A stretch of DNA of 62,970 bases from an uncultured bacterium. GTDB taxonomy: Bacteria > Bacteroidota > Bacteroidia > Bacteroidales > Bacteroidaceae. Positions 30,036-39,763 of the stretch are shown one piece after another. The stretch covers positions 1 through 62,970 of the forward strand of contig CAJMSQ010000011.1 of assembly GCA_905216095.1 (NCBI GenBank), read 5' to 3'. The notes below the pieces were generated by a model. That model was not told where the DNA came from, made no database searches, and saw only the letters and a list, made by a program, of their open reading frames with translations. The position numbers and the translations under genes are program-made. Position 1 is the first letter of the stretch. Each line of letters opens with the position of its first letter.

Positions 30036-30992
30036 ATGAACATAGTCTTTCTGGACAGCCTTACACTGAATCCCGGCGACCTGGACTGGAACATATTCCG
30101 GTCTCTGGGCCATTTCACGGCCTACGACAGGACAGAGCCCGGTCACGTCATCGACCGGGCCAAGGATGCCGACATCGTCATTACCAACAAGACGCCCTTG
30201 CGGCAGGAACACTTCGACGCACTCCCGCGGTTACGGCTGATATGCGTGGCCGCCACAGGCTTTGATGTCGTGGACACGAAAGCGGCCCGCGCGCACGGCA
30301 TCCCTGTATGCAATTGTGCCGGGTACGGGACCAAGGCCGTGGCGCAGATGGTCGTAGCCCTGCTGCTCGAAGTGACCAACAGGGTCGGCCATTACGCGGC
30401 GGCCAACCGCGAAGGCTTCTGGAGTAACGCACAGGACTTCTGCTGCTGGAACGACCCTTTGACGGAACTCGACGGAAAAAGACTTGCGGTCATCGGGTTC
30501 GGCAACATCGGAAAAGCGGTGACCGACATGCTGCGGCCTTTCGGCATGGAACTCTTTGCTGTCACTTCGAAACGTAAAGAAGAATTGCCGGAGGACGTTC
30601 GCAAAATGGACGCGGAAGAAGCGTTCACCCGGTGTGACGTCGTCAGCCTGAACTGTCCGCTTACGCAAGAGAACAAACGCTTTGTCAATGAAGCCTTGTT
30701 GGCAAAAGCAAATCCCGGACTGATACTCATAAACACCGCCCGCGGAAAACTGATTGACGACCTGGCCGTCGCCAAAGCATTGCACGAGGGAAGACTGAAG
30801 GCCTACTGCTGCGATGTCCTGTCGCAAGAGCCACCGGCCAAGGACCATCCCCTGCTTTCCGCCCCGCGCGCATTTGTCACCCCACACATAGCATGGGCTA
30901 CCCGCGAGGCCAGGTTGCGCATCCTGACCATCATCGTCCGCAACATAGAGGCGTTCCTGCAGGAACAGCCGCAAAATGTAGTCAATCCCTAA
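30036..30992 (+). CDS. D-2-hydroxyacid dehydrogenase (glycerate dehydrogenase-like)
   Basis: A protein of 318 residues. The NAD-binding loop GFGNIGKAV is at about 154-162, the substrate arginine in NTARGKLID (about 235), the glutamate in SQEPPAKDHPLL (about 264) and the catalytic histidine in TPHIAWATREAR (about 284). Annotated relatives in Bacteroidales are often called glycerate or hydroxypyruvate dehydrogenases, but the substrate cannot be fixed from sequence. It lies 24 bases after the DUF5103 gene and 19 bases before the TRIC gene. Confidence 0.88.
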   Translation: MNIVFLDSLTLNPGDLDWNIFRSLGHFTAYDRTEPGHVIDRAKDADIVITNKTPLRQEHFDALPRLRLICVAATGFDVVDTKAARAHGIPVCNCAGYGTKAVAQMVVALLLEVTNRVGHYAAANREGFWSNAQDFCCWNDPLTELDGKRLAVIGFGNIGKAVTDMLRPFGMELFAVTSKRKEELPEDVRKMDAEEAFTRCDVVSLNCPLTQENKRFVNEALLAKANPGLILINTARGKLIDDLAVAKALHEGRLKAYCCDVLSQEPPAKDHPLLSAPRAFVTPHIAWATREARLRILTIIVRNIEAFLQEQPQNVVNP

Positions 30993-31011
30993 ACTTCACT
31001 TCACAACAGAC

Positions 31012-31653
31012 ATGACCATTCCTGACATAACCTTGGTTCAAGTATTCGATTTCGTCGGAACATTGGCTTTTGCCATATCCGGCATCCGATTGGCCTCCGC
31101 AAAGAAATTCGACCTGTTCGGTGCGTACGTCGTAGGTGTGACGACAGCCATCGGCGGCGGTACGATGCGCGACATCATGCTGGGGCAATCTCCCTTTTGG
31201 ATGACCAATTCTTTCTATCTGATCTGTTCTGCCATCGCTTTGCTCTGGGTCATCGCCTTCCGGAAGCTACTTGTGCGGCAGAACAACACCTGGTTCCTGT
31301 TCGACACCATAGGCTTGGCCTTGTTTACGGTGACCGGCATCGAAAAAACCTTGGCGGCAACGACACAAACCGGCGAACACTTCCCCTTTTGGGTGGCCAT
31401 CATCATGGGAACCATAACAGGCGCCGGCGGAGGTGTGCTGAGAGATGTGTTCATCAACGAGGAACCGCTGATTTTCCGCAAGGAGATTTACGCTTTGGCG
31501 TGTGTCATCGGCGGCATAGCCTATTATATAGGCCGCATCACCGACCTCCCGTCAGTTTTGTGCAGCATTATTTGCGGAGTTGTTGTCGTCCTCATGCGGC
31601 TTCTGGCCGTCAAGTACCGTCTGCACCTGCCGGCCATCAAGGGAGACGAGTGA
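31012..31653 (+). CDS. TRIC-type cation channel family membrane protein (UPF0126)
   Basis: A protein of 213 residues with about seven membrane segments. The two internal repeats each carry the family signature: GGGTMRDIMLG at about residues 46-56 and GAGGGVLRDVFINEEP in the second half. Prokaryotic members form trimeric potassium-permeable channels related to the TRIC channels of animal muscle. The physiological role here is unknown. It may share a transcript with the preceding dehydrogenase gene. Confidence 0.88.
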   Translation: MTIPDITLVQVFDFVGTLAFAISGIRLASAKKFDLFGAYVVGVTTAIGGGTMRDIMLGQSPFWMTNSFYLICSAIALLWVIAFRKLLVRQNNTWFLFDTIGLALFTVTGIEKTLAATTQTGEHFPFWVAIIMGTITGAGGGVLRDVFINEEPLIFRKEIYALACVIGGIAYYIGRITDLPSVLCSIICGVVVVLMRLLAVKYRLHLPAIKGDE

Positions 31654-31680
31654 GTCGGATTCCTGTCGGACTTTTGGCCT

Positions 31681-31717
31681 ATCCGGGTTGCGCGTCAGAC
31701 CGACGCACGACCCGGAT
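31681..31717 (+). terminator. Hairpin after the TRIC gene
   Basis: ATCCGGGT…GCGTC pairs with GACGC…ACCCGGAT with two mismatches near the middle, followed by TCGTATTATTT. Confidence 0.55.
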
Positions 31718-31816
31718 TCGTATTATTTAACAACTCTAATTCATTTATTTAGCACTTACAAGGCCACCCGTTCTCGAAAAAAAACGTACATTTGCCGCAA
31801 ATTGTACTTACATCTC

Positions 31817-32632
31817 ATGAAAGCACGCATCCTTTATTCCTGCATACTTACTCTTATCGTGGTCTTATTGATACCGGCACCTGCATTAGCGCGCAAAAAG
31901 AACAAGCGCGGAAAGTTTGCCGACGAGACATCCTACGTGATTGAGCCGGACCGGATGGCCTCCAAGGCCGTTCAGGAGAAGCACATGGCACGCGCGGCGG
32001 CCATGCATACGACCTCACACAGCAACATCAATTCACGATACAAGGAAGGTATAGACGTGTCCCACTATCAGGGACGCATCGACTGGGATCAGGTGGCCGG
32101 AAGCTCCAGAATATCCTATGCTTATCTGAAGGCTACGGAAGGGGCAAACTTCATTGATGACACTTATGAACGAAACCTTCGGGAGGCGCGCCGCGTAGGA
32201 TTGAGTGTAGGCAGTTACCACTTCTACCGGCCCAATGTCAGCCCGGAGGAACAACTGAGCAACATGACCTACTACGTGAAAGCTGAAGAGCAGGACCTTG
32301 TACCGCTCATCGACATCGAAAGCCGCGGCCGCGTGTCCGAACAACAGTTCGTCGAAGACCTGAGAAAGTTCGTGCGGTTGGTAGAAAAGCACTACGGAAA
32401 AAAACCGCTGTTATACTCGTACCAGAACTTCTACAACAAACACCTGAGCGGCGAGTTCCCGGGCTATCACTGGATGATAGCCAAATATCAAAGCGAGCGG
32501 CCGATACTTAATGACGACAAAGAGTATCTCATGTGGCAATACACGTCCACCGGAAGCATTCCCGGCATCAAGGGGAACGTGGACCGCAGCCGGATCATGA
32601 ACAACCATTCGTTGCACCTGCTTCAACTTTGA
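31817..32632 (+). CDS. Glycoside hydrolase family 25 lysozyme
   Basis: A protein of 271 residues from MKARILYSCILTLIVVLLIP, a signal peptide ending near ALARKK. The GH25 muramidase domain starts with GIDVSHYQGRIDW (about residue 77) and continues with YAYLKATEGANFID, GLSVGSYHFY, and the catalytic DIES motif (PLIDIES, about 162). It should cut the glycan strands of peptidoglycan in the periplasm or outside. TACATTTG at 31787-31794 is a likely -7 box. It faces the menC/E gene with 29 bases between stops. Confidence 0.92.
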   Translation: MKARILYSCILTLIVVLLIPAPALARKKNKRGKFADETSYVIEPDRMASKAVQEKHMARAAAMHTTSHSNINSRYKEGIDVSHYQGRIDWDQVAGSSRISYAYLKATEGANFIDDTYERNLREARRVGLSVGSYHFYRPNVSPEEQLSNMTYYVKAEEQDLVPLIDIESRGRVSEQQFVEDLRKFVRLVEKHYGKKPLLYSYQNFYNKHLSGEFPGYHWMIAKYQSERPILNDDKEYLMWQYTSTGSIPGIKGNVDRSRIMNNHSLHLLQL

Positions 32633-32661
32633 GAAATCCCCGGCCTTACGGACGCTATATA

Positions 32662-34773
32662 TTATTTAAGGAGTAACTCCTCCGCCATTTTACGCGCCTC
32701 ACGCCTGGCAGGCTTTCCCGTTTCCGTAAGCGGCAAAGACTGCACCTTAAGGAAATGTTTGGGCAACTCATATCTTGAGAGCACGGACCTGCAGCGTTCC
32801 GCGACATAGGCGGCGGATACTTCTCCTTCGTACAAAAGAACCATAGCCTGACCGTATTTCTCATCCGCGACAGCAGTCAGTTGGAAAGCGAAACCCATAT
32901 CCGACAATTTACTTTCTATACTTTCCAGTTGGAATTTCAGCCCGCCGGAACACACTACATTATCGGCACGCCCCAAAATACGGAATGACCCGTCAGGCAG
33001 AATGTCCGCATAGTCATTCGTAAGCAGCACCTCGTCGCATGTATCCGGCACATTGATAATCAAACGTCCGTCATCCGACAACGAGACAGCCACACCGGGC
33101 AACGGAGTATAGCAGTCTTTCGCATCAGCCCCGTTCAAACGGCACATGGCAATATGCGACAACGTTTCTGTCATACCGTACGTACTCCACACATGGTTGG
33201 GAAAATCCCGTAACGCCCGTTTCAGTTTGTCCGAAACGGCCCCGCCACCAATTATCAGATGCTTCACCTTACGCAACAAGCATCTCTCGCGGGACACTTG
33301 CAATGTCTCAAACACCTGCATGGGCGTCATCGCCACAAAATCAGGCGCAAAGTTCAAACGGGCAAAAGGATGCGACGATGGCGGAACGGCATACAGGCGG
33401 AAACCACAGACCAGCGAACGCACAGCCATCATCTTGCCGGCAATATATTCCAGCGGCATACACAGCAATGCCGTATGCCCGGCCTCCAGCCCCAGGAAAC
33501 GGCAGGTTCTTTCAGCACTCGCTTTCATCTTCCGCTTGCTTACTTCCATTTGTTTGGGCTTCCCCGTCGAACCGGATGTCTTTACCGTCATCGTCGGTGA
33601 CGGTGAACGCCACTCTTCCTCAAAGCGATGCAACACAGCCCGGAACTCTCTTTCATCTTTCTTGCCCATCCACATCTTTTCCCCTTCCAACGACAAGCGG
33701 CAGCCCTGGAAATTATCCACAAAAAGCTGTCCTGTGCCCAGGCCTTGGGGCATACCGGCATCCATGTGCGGTCCATTGCCGCGCAGGTCCGGGGTATCGG
33801 CGGCAAGGTGCGTCTCCGTACCGTCCTGCATAAATGTAGAAGCCCATTGGGCCAAGGCATTCAGCCCCACATTGCTTTCCAGCGCACTCGTGACCCAATA
33901 ACGGATGCCCAACCTGTCGGCCTCGCGCATCCACTCCTCCGCTCCCGAGAGCCCGCCATGCAGGCTCGGCTTCAGTATGATGTATTGCGGCCGGACCGTC
34001 TCCAGCATCCGCCGCTTCTCCTGCGGTTCGTTTATTCCTATCAGTTCCTCGTCAAGCGCTATCGGCAGCGGAGTGACGCGACAAAGGCGCGACATCTCCT
34101 CCCACTGCCCGGCACGGATGGGTTGCTCTATGCTGTGAATGTCAAATTCGGAGAGTCTTTGCAACCTGTCACGGGCCTCTTCAGCCGAAAACGCGCCATT
34201 GGCGTCCACACGCAGGATTACGTCTTCCGCAGTGAAGCGTTGGCGGAGTTTTCTTATCAGGTCCAGCTCATGGTCGAAATCTATCGCTCCGATTTTCAGT
34301 TTTACGCAACCGAAACCGCCTTCCAGTTTTTCCTCCATGCGGCGCAACATCTCGTCATGGCTGCCCATCCATACCAGTCCGTTGATGGTGATGCTCTGCT
34401 CCCCGCGTGTGAACGGCGTATCATACAGACAGGTATAGTCTCCGCGCAATGAGGCTTTGGCGGAAAGCACTGCCGTTTCCATTCCAAACAGCATGGAAGG
34501 ATATGGCCGCAGAGACTCGGCATCAAAAGTGCCTTCCCGCTCCAGACGGGCGCAGAACTCCTTGAGCACTTCCTCATATTCCGGAACGTAATCGCAACTC
34601 AGGTCCGGCAAAGGGGCGCACTCCCCTATCCCCAACAAGGGACGTGAAGCATCGGTCGAGGTAATGACCACATACCATACGCGCCGTTGCGTGTACACTC
34701 CGCGCGAAGTCCCCGCCGGCTGTTTGAAATGGAACAGGCGCGGGACCACGCGCACCCGGATGTCTTTCAGCAT
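32662..34773 (-). CDS. menCE: MenC-MenE fusion: o-succinylbenzoate synthase and o-succinylbenzoate-CoA ligase
   Basis: One frame of 703 residues covers two menaquinone enzymes. Residues 1 to about 365 are an enolase-superfamily synthase: VKLKIGA (Lys-x-Lys, about 158), VDANGAF, SIEQPI, DEELIG and LKPSLHGG. From about residue 393 an acyl-adenylating domain begins, with the P-loop-like TSGSTGKPKQ, then STYGMTETLSH, LGRADNVVCSGG and the C-terminal catalytic lysine in ETGKPARRE. The usual arrangement is two adjacent genes. It is the last gene of the men cluster, 33 bases after menB. Confidence 0.93.
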   Translation of the reverse strand: MLKDIRVRVVPRLFHFKQPAGTSRGVYTQRRVWYVVITSTDASRPLLGIGECAPLPDLSCDYVPEYEEVLKEFCARLEREGTFDAESLRPYPSMLFGMETAVLSAKASLRGDYTCLYDTPFTRGEQSITINGLVWMGSHDEMLRRMEEKLEGGFGCVKLKIGAIDFDHELDLIRKLRQRFTAEDVILRVDANGAFSAEEARDRLQRLSEFDIHSIEQPIRAGQWEEMSRLCRVTPLPIALDEELIGINEPQEKRRMLETVRPQYIILKPSLHGGLSGAEEWMREADRLGIRYWVTSALESNVGLNALAQWASTFMQDGTETHLAADTPDLRGNGPHMDAGMPQGLGTGQLFVDNFQGCRLSLEGEKMWMGKKDEREFRAVLHRFEEEWRSPSPTMTVKTSGSTGKPKQMEVSKRKMKASAERTCRFLGLEAGHTALLCMPLEYIAGKMMAVRSLVCGFRLYAVPPSSHPFARLNFAPDFVAMTPMQVFETLQVSRERCLLRKVKHLIIGGGAVSDKLKRALRDFPNHVWSTYGMTETLSHIAMCRLNGADAKDCYTPLPGVAVSLSDDGRLIINVPDTCDEVLLTNDYADILPDGSFRILGRADNVVCSGGLKFQLESIESKLSDMGFAFQLTAVADEKYGQAMVLLYEGEVSAAYVAERCRSVLSRYELPKHFLKVQSLPLTETGKPARREARKMAEELLLK

Positions 34774-34806
34774 GGTTCTTGATGGTTCTAAGTAAACGTA
34801 TGTCTG

Positions 34807-35625
34807 TTATGGCAGTTTCGGGAACTTCTTGAAGTCCGGCTTCCGCTTTTCCAGGAAAGCCTTTCCGCCTTCCTGTGCCTCGTCCAGCATATAATACAAC
34901 ATGGTGGCGTCGCCTGCCAGTTCCTGAATGCCGGCCTGTCCGTCCAGTTCAGCATTCAGCCCGGCCTTTATCATGCGCAAGGCCAAAGGGGAATGCTCCA
35001 TCATCTTTTCGGCCCATGCCACCACTTCGTCTTCCAGCCGCTCAAACGGAACTACCTTATTGACCATTCCCATTTCCTCGGCTTCCCGGGCGGAATACTG
35101 CCGGCACAGGAACCATATTTCGCGGGCCTTCTTCTGACCGACTATCCGGGCCAGATAGGACGCGCCGAAGCCTGCGTCGAACGAGCCTACCTTCGGTCCG
35201 GTCTGCCCGAATATCGCGTTTTCCGAAGCTATGGTCAGGTCGCACATCAGGTGCAGCACGTGCCCGCCACCTATGGCATAGCCGTTCACCATCGCTATGA
35301 CCGGTTTCGGCAACGACCGTATCTGCTTCTGCACGTCAAGCACATTCAGGCGGGGCACACCGTCTCCGCCGACATAACCGCCGCGGCCTTTCACATTCAT
35401 GTCCCCTCCGGAACAGAATGCCTTGTCTCCCGCCCCCGTAAGCACGACAACGCAGATGTCATTGGCCTCGCGGCAATAGCGGAAAGCGTCACTGATTTCG
35501 GAAACGGTCAGCGGCGTGAACGCATTACGGTAGCGCGGCCGGTTAATCGTTATTCTGGCTATACCTTCATACTCGTCAAAAAGTATCTCTTCGTAATCCT
35601 TGATTTTGTGCCAGGCTCTTTGCAT
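34807..35625 (-). CDS. menB: 1,4-dihydroxy-2-naphthoyl-CoA synthase
   Basis: A protein of 272 residues of the crotonase family, cyclising succinylbenzoyl-CoA. Visible: [53 protein letters not shown], and [21 protein letters not shown], where the aspartate and glycine-rich stretch distinguish MenB from other crotonases. It starts 14 bases after menD ends, within the men operon. Confidence 0.96.
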   Translation of the reverse strand: MQRAWHKIKDYEEILFDEYEGIARITINRPRYRNAFTPLTVSEISDAFRYCREANDICVVVLTGAGDKAFCSGGDMNVKGRGGYVGGDGVPRLNVLDVQKQIRSLPKPVIAMVNGYAIGGGHVLHLMCDLTIASENAIFGQTGPKVGSFDAGFGASYLARIVGQKKAREIWFLCRQYSAREAEEMGMVNKVVPFERLEDEVVAWAEKMMEHSPLALRMIKAGLNAELDGQAGIQELAGDATMLYYMLDEAQEGGKAFLEKRKPDFKKFPKLP

Positions 35626-35639
35626 AATCTATATCTGTT

Positions 35640-37325
35640 TTATTGGTAAAAAGTATTCAACAATATGCGGTCCTCCTCGTTGTCGTCCTGACGGGTAAAC
35701 ACTTCCATCAGCACAGGCCGCTCATGGCTGCGGTCCAGCCAGTCCTCGACGGCCGTATCCCAGTCCTCATAATTGCGGACAGGCAGGTAATGCAGGCCGA
35801 AAGCGGCTGCGATGCCCTCCGCCGTGTCCGAATGCTCCGCAGCTATATAGGTGTCGCGGGCCACGGTTGCGGAAAGACCGGGCAAGCGCCTGAAAATCTG
35901 CCCTCCCCCGTTATTGAACAACAATATCCGCAGGTTGCCCCGCAGTTTCCTGTTCCAAAGCGCGTTTTGGTCGTAGAAAAAACTCAGGTCGCCTATCATC
36001 ACCAGCGAGAGGCCGTCATCTGCTAGAGAATAGCCTGCGGCCGCCGACAGCGTCCCCTCGATGCCGTTCACGCCACGGTTGCAAAAAATCGGGCACACGC
36101 CTCCGTCGAAGAAGTAAGTGGCATTCCGGATGACGGAACTGTTGCCAAAATGCAACGCTCCCACTTCACGCAGGCACAGCCGCCGCGACAAGCGCTGCAT
36201 GACGCCCACATCGGAAAAGTGTCCCGGCACGAAACCGTCCGCACAGGCGCGGCGGCTCTCCATTCCCGCGCGGGCAGCCACGACGGCCGGGTGCGCAGGC
36301 AGCCGTTCCTCCAGTTCCGGCAATACTCTCCCGGGGTCGGCCCGCACGACACTGTGCAAATGGCCGAAGGTGTCGGGGAAATCATTGTCGGATGCTATGC
36401 GGATGACGCGGCAGTCCCTGTTTTTCCGCAACAACTGCCGGATTCGCTTGTTCACCATATTGCCTCCGATCTGCACCACGACGTCGGGGACAAATTCCCC
36501 TGTGCCGTTTTCAATCAGACAGGTTCTCCAGCTGCCCGGACTGTTGGCAAGAATTTCGGGAAGTACCAGCAGACACCCTTTTTCCTCAATGCGTGACAAG
36601 CCGGCCGGGGCCATGGGTTCGTACTGGCCGGCCAGCAGGACGGGAAACCGGGCCGTGCGGAGCATCTCCGTCAGTTCTTCGGGGAAAGCCGCATTTTCCG
36701 GACGGCAGAACTCCCTGACGACACGCACTGCCGGCAAGGCGGGAGTGGTAAAAGAGAACAACGGTTCGGAAACCGGCACGTTGATATGCACAGGCCGGCC
36801 TCCGTCGTGCGCCAATGAGAGCAACGCCTCGTTTATCGTCCGGTTACAAAACCAGCCGTCGTCGCCGGCCGCCGGTTCGTCCGCAGAAAAGGTTCTCGCA
36901 TAGGGCTCCAGCGCCCCGACCTGCGGAAGCGTCTGCCCGTCAAGCTGGCCGACCCACTTGGCCGGTCGGTCGGCCGAAATGACCAGAAGGGGAATGTGAC
37001 GGTAAAAGGCCTCGGCCACGGCCGGCAGCGTATTCAGCAGGGCCGAACCGGAAGTAACGCACACGGCCACCGGCCTGTGAACGGCCAGACTGATGCCAAG
37101 CGCGACAAATCCCGCGCTCCGCTCGTCCGTGACGGGACATACATTGAAAAAGCCTTTGCCCGCACGCCCGGACACCTCGCCGGACACGGGTCGCTCCGTT
37201 CCGGCCACGACAAAGTTATGCACCAGCACGCCGTTGCGCGAGCCGGGACAGACCACCACGTCCTCAATGCCGTGTGAGAGCATCAGGGCGGTCAGTTCGT
37301 TTACGTTGGTTTTATCACAATACAT
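35640..37325 (-). CDS. menD: SEPHCHC synthase (thiamine diphosphate enzyme)
   Basis: A protein of 561 residues from the ATG at 37325 (MYCDKTNVNELTALML), one base after the menF stop (TAGGATG), which indicates translational coupling. A 40-residue extension upstream lies inside menF in another frame and is rejected. MenD signs: VVCPGSRN, VTDERSAGFVALG (catalytic glutamate), the thiamine diphosphate region MIGDLSFFYDQNAL and LLFNNGGGQIF. It condenses isochorismate with 2-oxoglutarate. Confidence 0.95.
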   Translation of the reverse strand: MYCDKTNVNELTALMLSHGIEDVVVCPGSRNGVLVHNFVVAGTERPVSGEVSGRAGKGFFNVCPVTDERSAGFVALGISLAVHRPVAVCVTSGSALLNTLPAVAEAFYRHIPLLVISADRPAKWVGQLDGQTLPQVGALEPYARTFSADEPAAGDDGWFCNRTINEALLSLAHDGGRPVHINVPVSEPLFSFTTPALPAVRVVREFCRPENAAFPEELTEMLRTARFPVLLAGQYEPMAPAGLSRIEEKGCLLVLPEILANSPGSWRTCLIENGTGEFVPDVVVQIGGNMVNKRIRQLLRKNRDCRVIRIASDNDFPDTFGHLHSVVRADPGRVLPELEERLPAHPAVVAARAGMESRRACADGFVPGHFSDVGVMQRLSRRLCLREVGALHFGNSSVIRNATYFFDGGVCPIFCNRGVNGIEGTLSAAAGYSLADDGLSLVMIGDLSFFYDQNALWNRKLRGNLRILLFNNGGGQIFRRLPGLSATVARDTYIAAEHSDTAEGIAAAFGLHYLPVRNYEDWDTAVEDWLDRSHERPVLMEVFTRQDDNEEDRILLNTFYQ

Positions 37326-37326
37326 C

Positions 37327-38412
37327 CTACGCACGCTTTTTTCCGAACAATTCCAACATGGGCTGCAACTTGCGGCACGTTTCCACCCATTCCTCCTCCT
37401 CGTCGCTCGACTCCAGCAATCCGCCGCCGGCATACAGCAGCGCACCGCCGGGCTGCAGCTCCATGCAACGCAGGGAGACGTACAGGTGTGTGCCCCCGTC
37501 CATGCCTATCATACCGCTGAATCCGGCATAATAGCGTCGTCCGTCCGGCTCCGCCTCGTCTATGAGCCGGCGGGCGGCATCCAGCGGAACGCCACATACG
37601 GCCGGTGTCGGATGCAGGCGGTCCAGTATGTCGGCACAATGCACCCCGTCTTTCGGCACGAACCTGAAATCGGTCCGCAGATGCACCAAATCGCCTGCAC
37701 GGCAGGGATAGGCCTCCGAAATGTCTGTCTCTTTCACGACATCACGCAGCCGGTTTTGTATGAAAGCGGAGACGTATCTTTGTTCTTCCTTGTTCTTCGT
37801 GTTCCATGCCGCCGGGTCACTGCCTTCGGCGGCGGTCATCGTCCCGGCCAGGGCCATCGTCGTCCACGAACCGCCGTCGGACGACAGAAGGGTCTCGGGC
37901 GTGGCCACCAGCCAGCATCCCGTCCGGCGGGTCCACCACAGGGATACATAACAATGAGGGTTCAGGCGGCAGGCTTCCCGGAACAATAATATGGGATTGA
38001 CCGAAACGTTTTCCGGGAAACCGACTTTCAGCCGCCGTGAGCAGACGACCTTGCGCACAAGTCCGTGACGAAGGGCTTCATGGCAGACGGAAAAACCGGC
38101 ATGATAGTCGCGACGCCGCACAGGCCCGTCGTGGCTGTAAGGAACGGCCTGACAGGCGGCCGGCAGGACGGGACGCGAGGAAATATAATCGGGACGAATC
38201 AGCAATATCGGTGTCTCGTCGGAAATACTGAAGGGGGCTATCACCACACCCCTCGCGTCTTTCAGTCCGGCGCAGTCCGAAAAGGTCTCGGGCGCATCCC
38301 GCTGCGCCACATAAGTATAGGTGTCTGCATCAGGAAGGCGGAAAAAGACAAATCCTTCCCCGCCAAACCTGCTTTCCAGCGCATCGTCCTCCGTCAAGCC
38401 TTCAATAGCCAT
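37327..38412 (-). CDS. menF: Isochorismate synthase
   Basis: A protein of 361 residues, chorismate-binding family. The C-terminal half shows VVCSRRLKV, LVATPETLLS, ALAGTM, KNKEEQRYV, HPTPAVCGVP and YYAGFSGM, with YVSLRCMEL at the end; the HPTPAVCG and final segments are hallmarks. It opens the menaquinone branch from chorismate. The ATG at 38412 lies inside the end of the upstream lipoprotein gene (11-base overlap), so the two are probably translated from one mRNA. Longer in-frame starts overlap that gene and are rejected. Confidence 0.94.
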   Translation of the reverse strand: MAIEGLTEDDALESRFGGEGFVFFRLPDADTYTYVAQRDAPETFSDCAGLKDARGVVIAPFSISDETPILLIRPDYISSRPVLPAACQAVPYSHDGPVRRRDYHAGFSVCHEALRHGLVRKVVCSRRLKVGFPENVSVNPILLFREACRLNPHCYVSLWWTRRTGCWLVATPETLLSSDGGSWTTMALAGTMTAAEGSDPAAWNTKNKEEQRYVSAFIQNRLRDVVKETDISEAYPCRAGDLVHLRTDFRFVPKDGVHCADILDRLHPTPAVCGVPLDAARRLIDEAEPDGRRYYAGFSGMIGMDGGTHLYVSLRCMELQPGGALLYAGGGLLESSDEEEEWVETCRKLQPMLELFGKKRA

Positions 38413-39268
38413 AATTGACTGCGGCCGGCTTCCCGTCGGGCGTATGATAGTTGCACAACACGGTATTGCCGCCTTGCACGTTATACTCGAACTCAATCGT
38501 ATAGTCCTGCGCGGTCCCCTCGGGATAGTCCACCGAAATCTCCTGCACCAGGTTGGAGGTGGGACGTCCCAGCAAGCCGGCATAATAGAGGTGCTCGAAA
38601 CTGAGGCAGCCCATTTCCTTGGAAACCGTCTCGGGCAACAGGCCGTTCGTATTCACGATGCCGGAGGGCGTAAACGTCAGCACGACAGGTTCGTTGCCGG
38701 CCTCCGTATAGACGATGCGCGACAAATTGCCGTTCACATACTCTATATTGGCCGAGGAACGGTATTGTGCGGCAGGACCGAGACTGTTCTCGAACACCGT
38801 CTTGTTCCATCCGATAAGCCGGCCGTCCATGTAGCGGAACTCATAAATGTTTCCGTTCACCGTCATCCGCTCCACGTAGCCCGAAGAGTTCAGCTTGATG
38901 TCGGTAACCGTACCGTTGGAATTTTTTACCGCCACACTGGCCGGCCCGTAAACCAGGCTGCTGGTATAGGAAAAGGAGCGGTCGATGTCGGGCAACGGGT
39001 CACGCACCGTTCCGGCGGCCGATACCAGGCGGTTGTCCGCATAGGAGAAATCCCAGTCATAGGCCGAAAGCACACTGCCGAGGTGCTTGATGCTGACTAC
39101 CGGAGCGCCTCCGTCGGCCGGAAGCTGCGGACGCATGGCGGGAACGGGATGGTCATCGCCCGAACAGGCTGCCGGCAAAAGCAACGAGACACCCAGGAAC
39201 AGACGGAACGCGGTCCGAACCATCCGGGAATATTTTCTGTGTAAAGTCAAATTCATTTTCATATCCAT
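38402..39268 (-). CDS. Lipoprotein of unknown function (DUF4595-like) upstream of menF
   Basis: About 288 residues. Three ATG codons (39268, 39262, 39256) precede a lipoprotein signal ending in LLLPAACSGDD; TATATTTG at 39297-39290 gives a short leader, favouring one of these over the far upstream start. The body has repeated beta-strand pairs (DFSYADNRLVSAAG, FRYMDGRLIGW, IEYVNGNLSRIVYTE) as in the DUF4595 group of periplasmic or surface lipoproteins; this family name is from resemblance only. Its overlap with menF suggests a shared transcript, not a known shared function. Confidence 0.75.
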   Translation of the reverse strand: MDMKMNLTLHRKYSRMVRTAFRLFLGVSLLLPAACSGDDHPVPAMRPQLPADGGAPVVSIKHLGSVLSAYDWDFSYADNRLVSAAGTVRDPLPDIDRSFSYTSSLVYGPASVAVKNSNGTVTDIKLNSSGYVERMTVNGNIYEFRYMDGRLIGWNKTVFENSLGPAAQYRSSANIEYVNGNLSRIVYTEAGNEPVVLTFTPSGIVNTNGLLPETVSKEMGCLSFEHLYYAGLLGRPTSNLVQEISVDYPEGTAQDYTIEFEYNVQGGNTVLCNYHTPDGKPAAVNYGY

Positions 39269-39452
39269 TGTGTCTAATGAGTGATGCGACAAATATACAG
39301 AAAAAAATCCGAACGCCCCTTGTTTTCGGCTTCTATTTAGGGATAAGACGGAGACAGAACCCGGGGATAGGAAACCGTGAAGCGGCCGTCCGGCCGGGAA
39401 TGCGGTCCGGGAAAAGCCGTCATACGGACAGGTTTCAAGGCCCGCCTTGGAT

Positions 39453-39726
39453 TTTAACACAATTTGCTTTCGGGCAAAAAATGTTGTATCTTTGCATCAG
39501 CGATAAAGGGAGAGGCGGTTTCGGACCGCCTTTTTTCGTGTAAATAAGCCGCTTATGGGCCGATTTACATGTGCATGTAGAAAAATTTAGAAGCAGCCCG
39601 CGCAAAAATACATGCCTTCTATTTGAAAATGGAAGCAGCCCGCGCGCAAAAAGATGCCTTCCACGCAGTCGCAGCCCTATTCCTTTACATATTTTTACGT
39701 AACCAAGGTTAAAAATGTTAATGTCC
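39453..39726 (+). repeat. Dispersed intergenic element, copy C
   Basis: TTTAACA (39453-39459), TTTG (39463-39466), 20 bases, TATCTTTG (39487-39494). The hairpin AGGCGGT/ACCGCCT (39513-39531) is followed by T residues. Two related hairpin units of about 34 bases follow: 39588-39621 (TAGAAG with CTTCTA) and 39630-39663 (TGGAAG with CTTCCA). A TACATG…CATGTA palindrome lies at 39566-39579. The end is GTTAAAAATGTTAATG. It is very similar to copy E and lies between the lipoprotein and nuclease genes. Confidence 0.85.
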
Positions 39727-39763
39727 GGAACCGGTGGAACGGCATCCCGGACAGGCTGAAAGA

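Noticed and set aside
37326..37445. N-terminal extension of MenD by 40 residues
   Set aside because: It is the menF C-terminal region read in another frame; the ATG at 37325 immediately after the menF stop is the sensible start.
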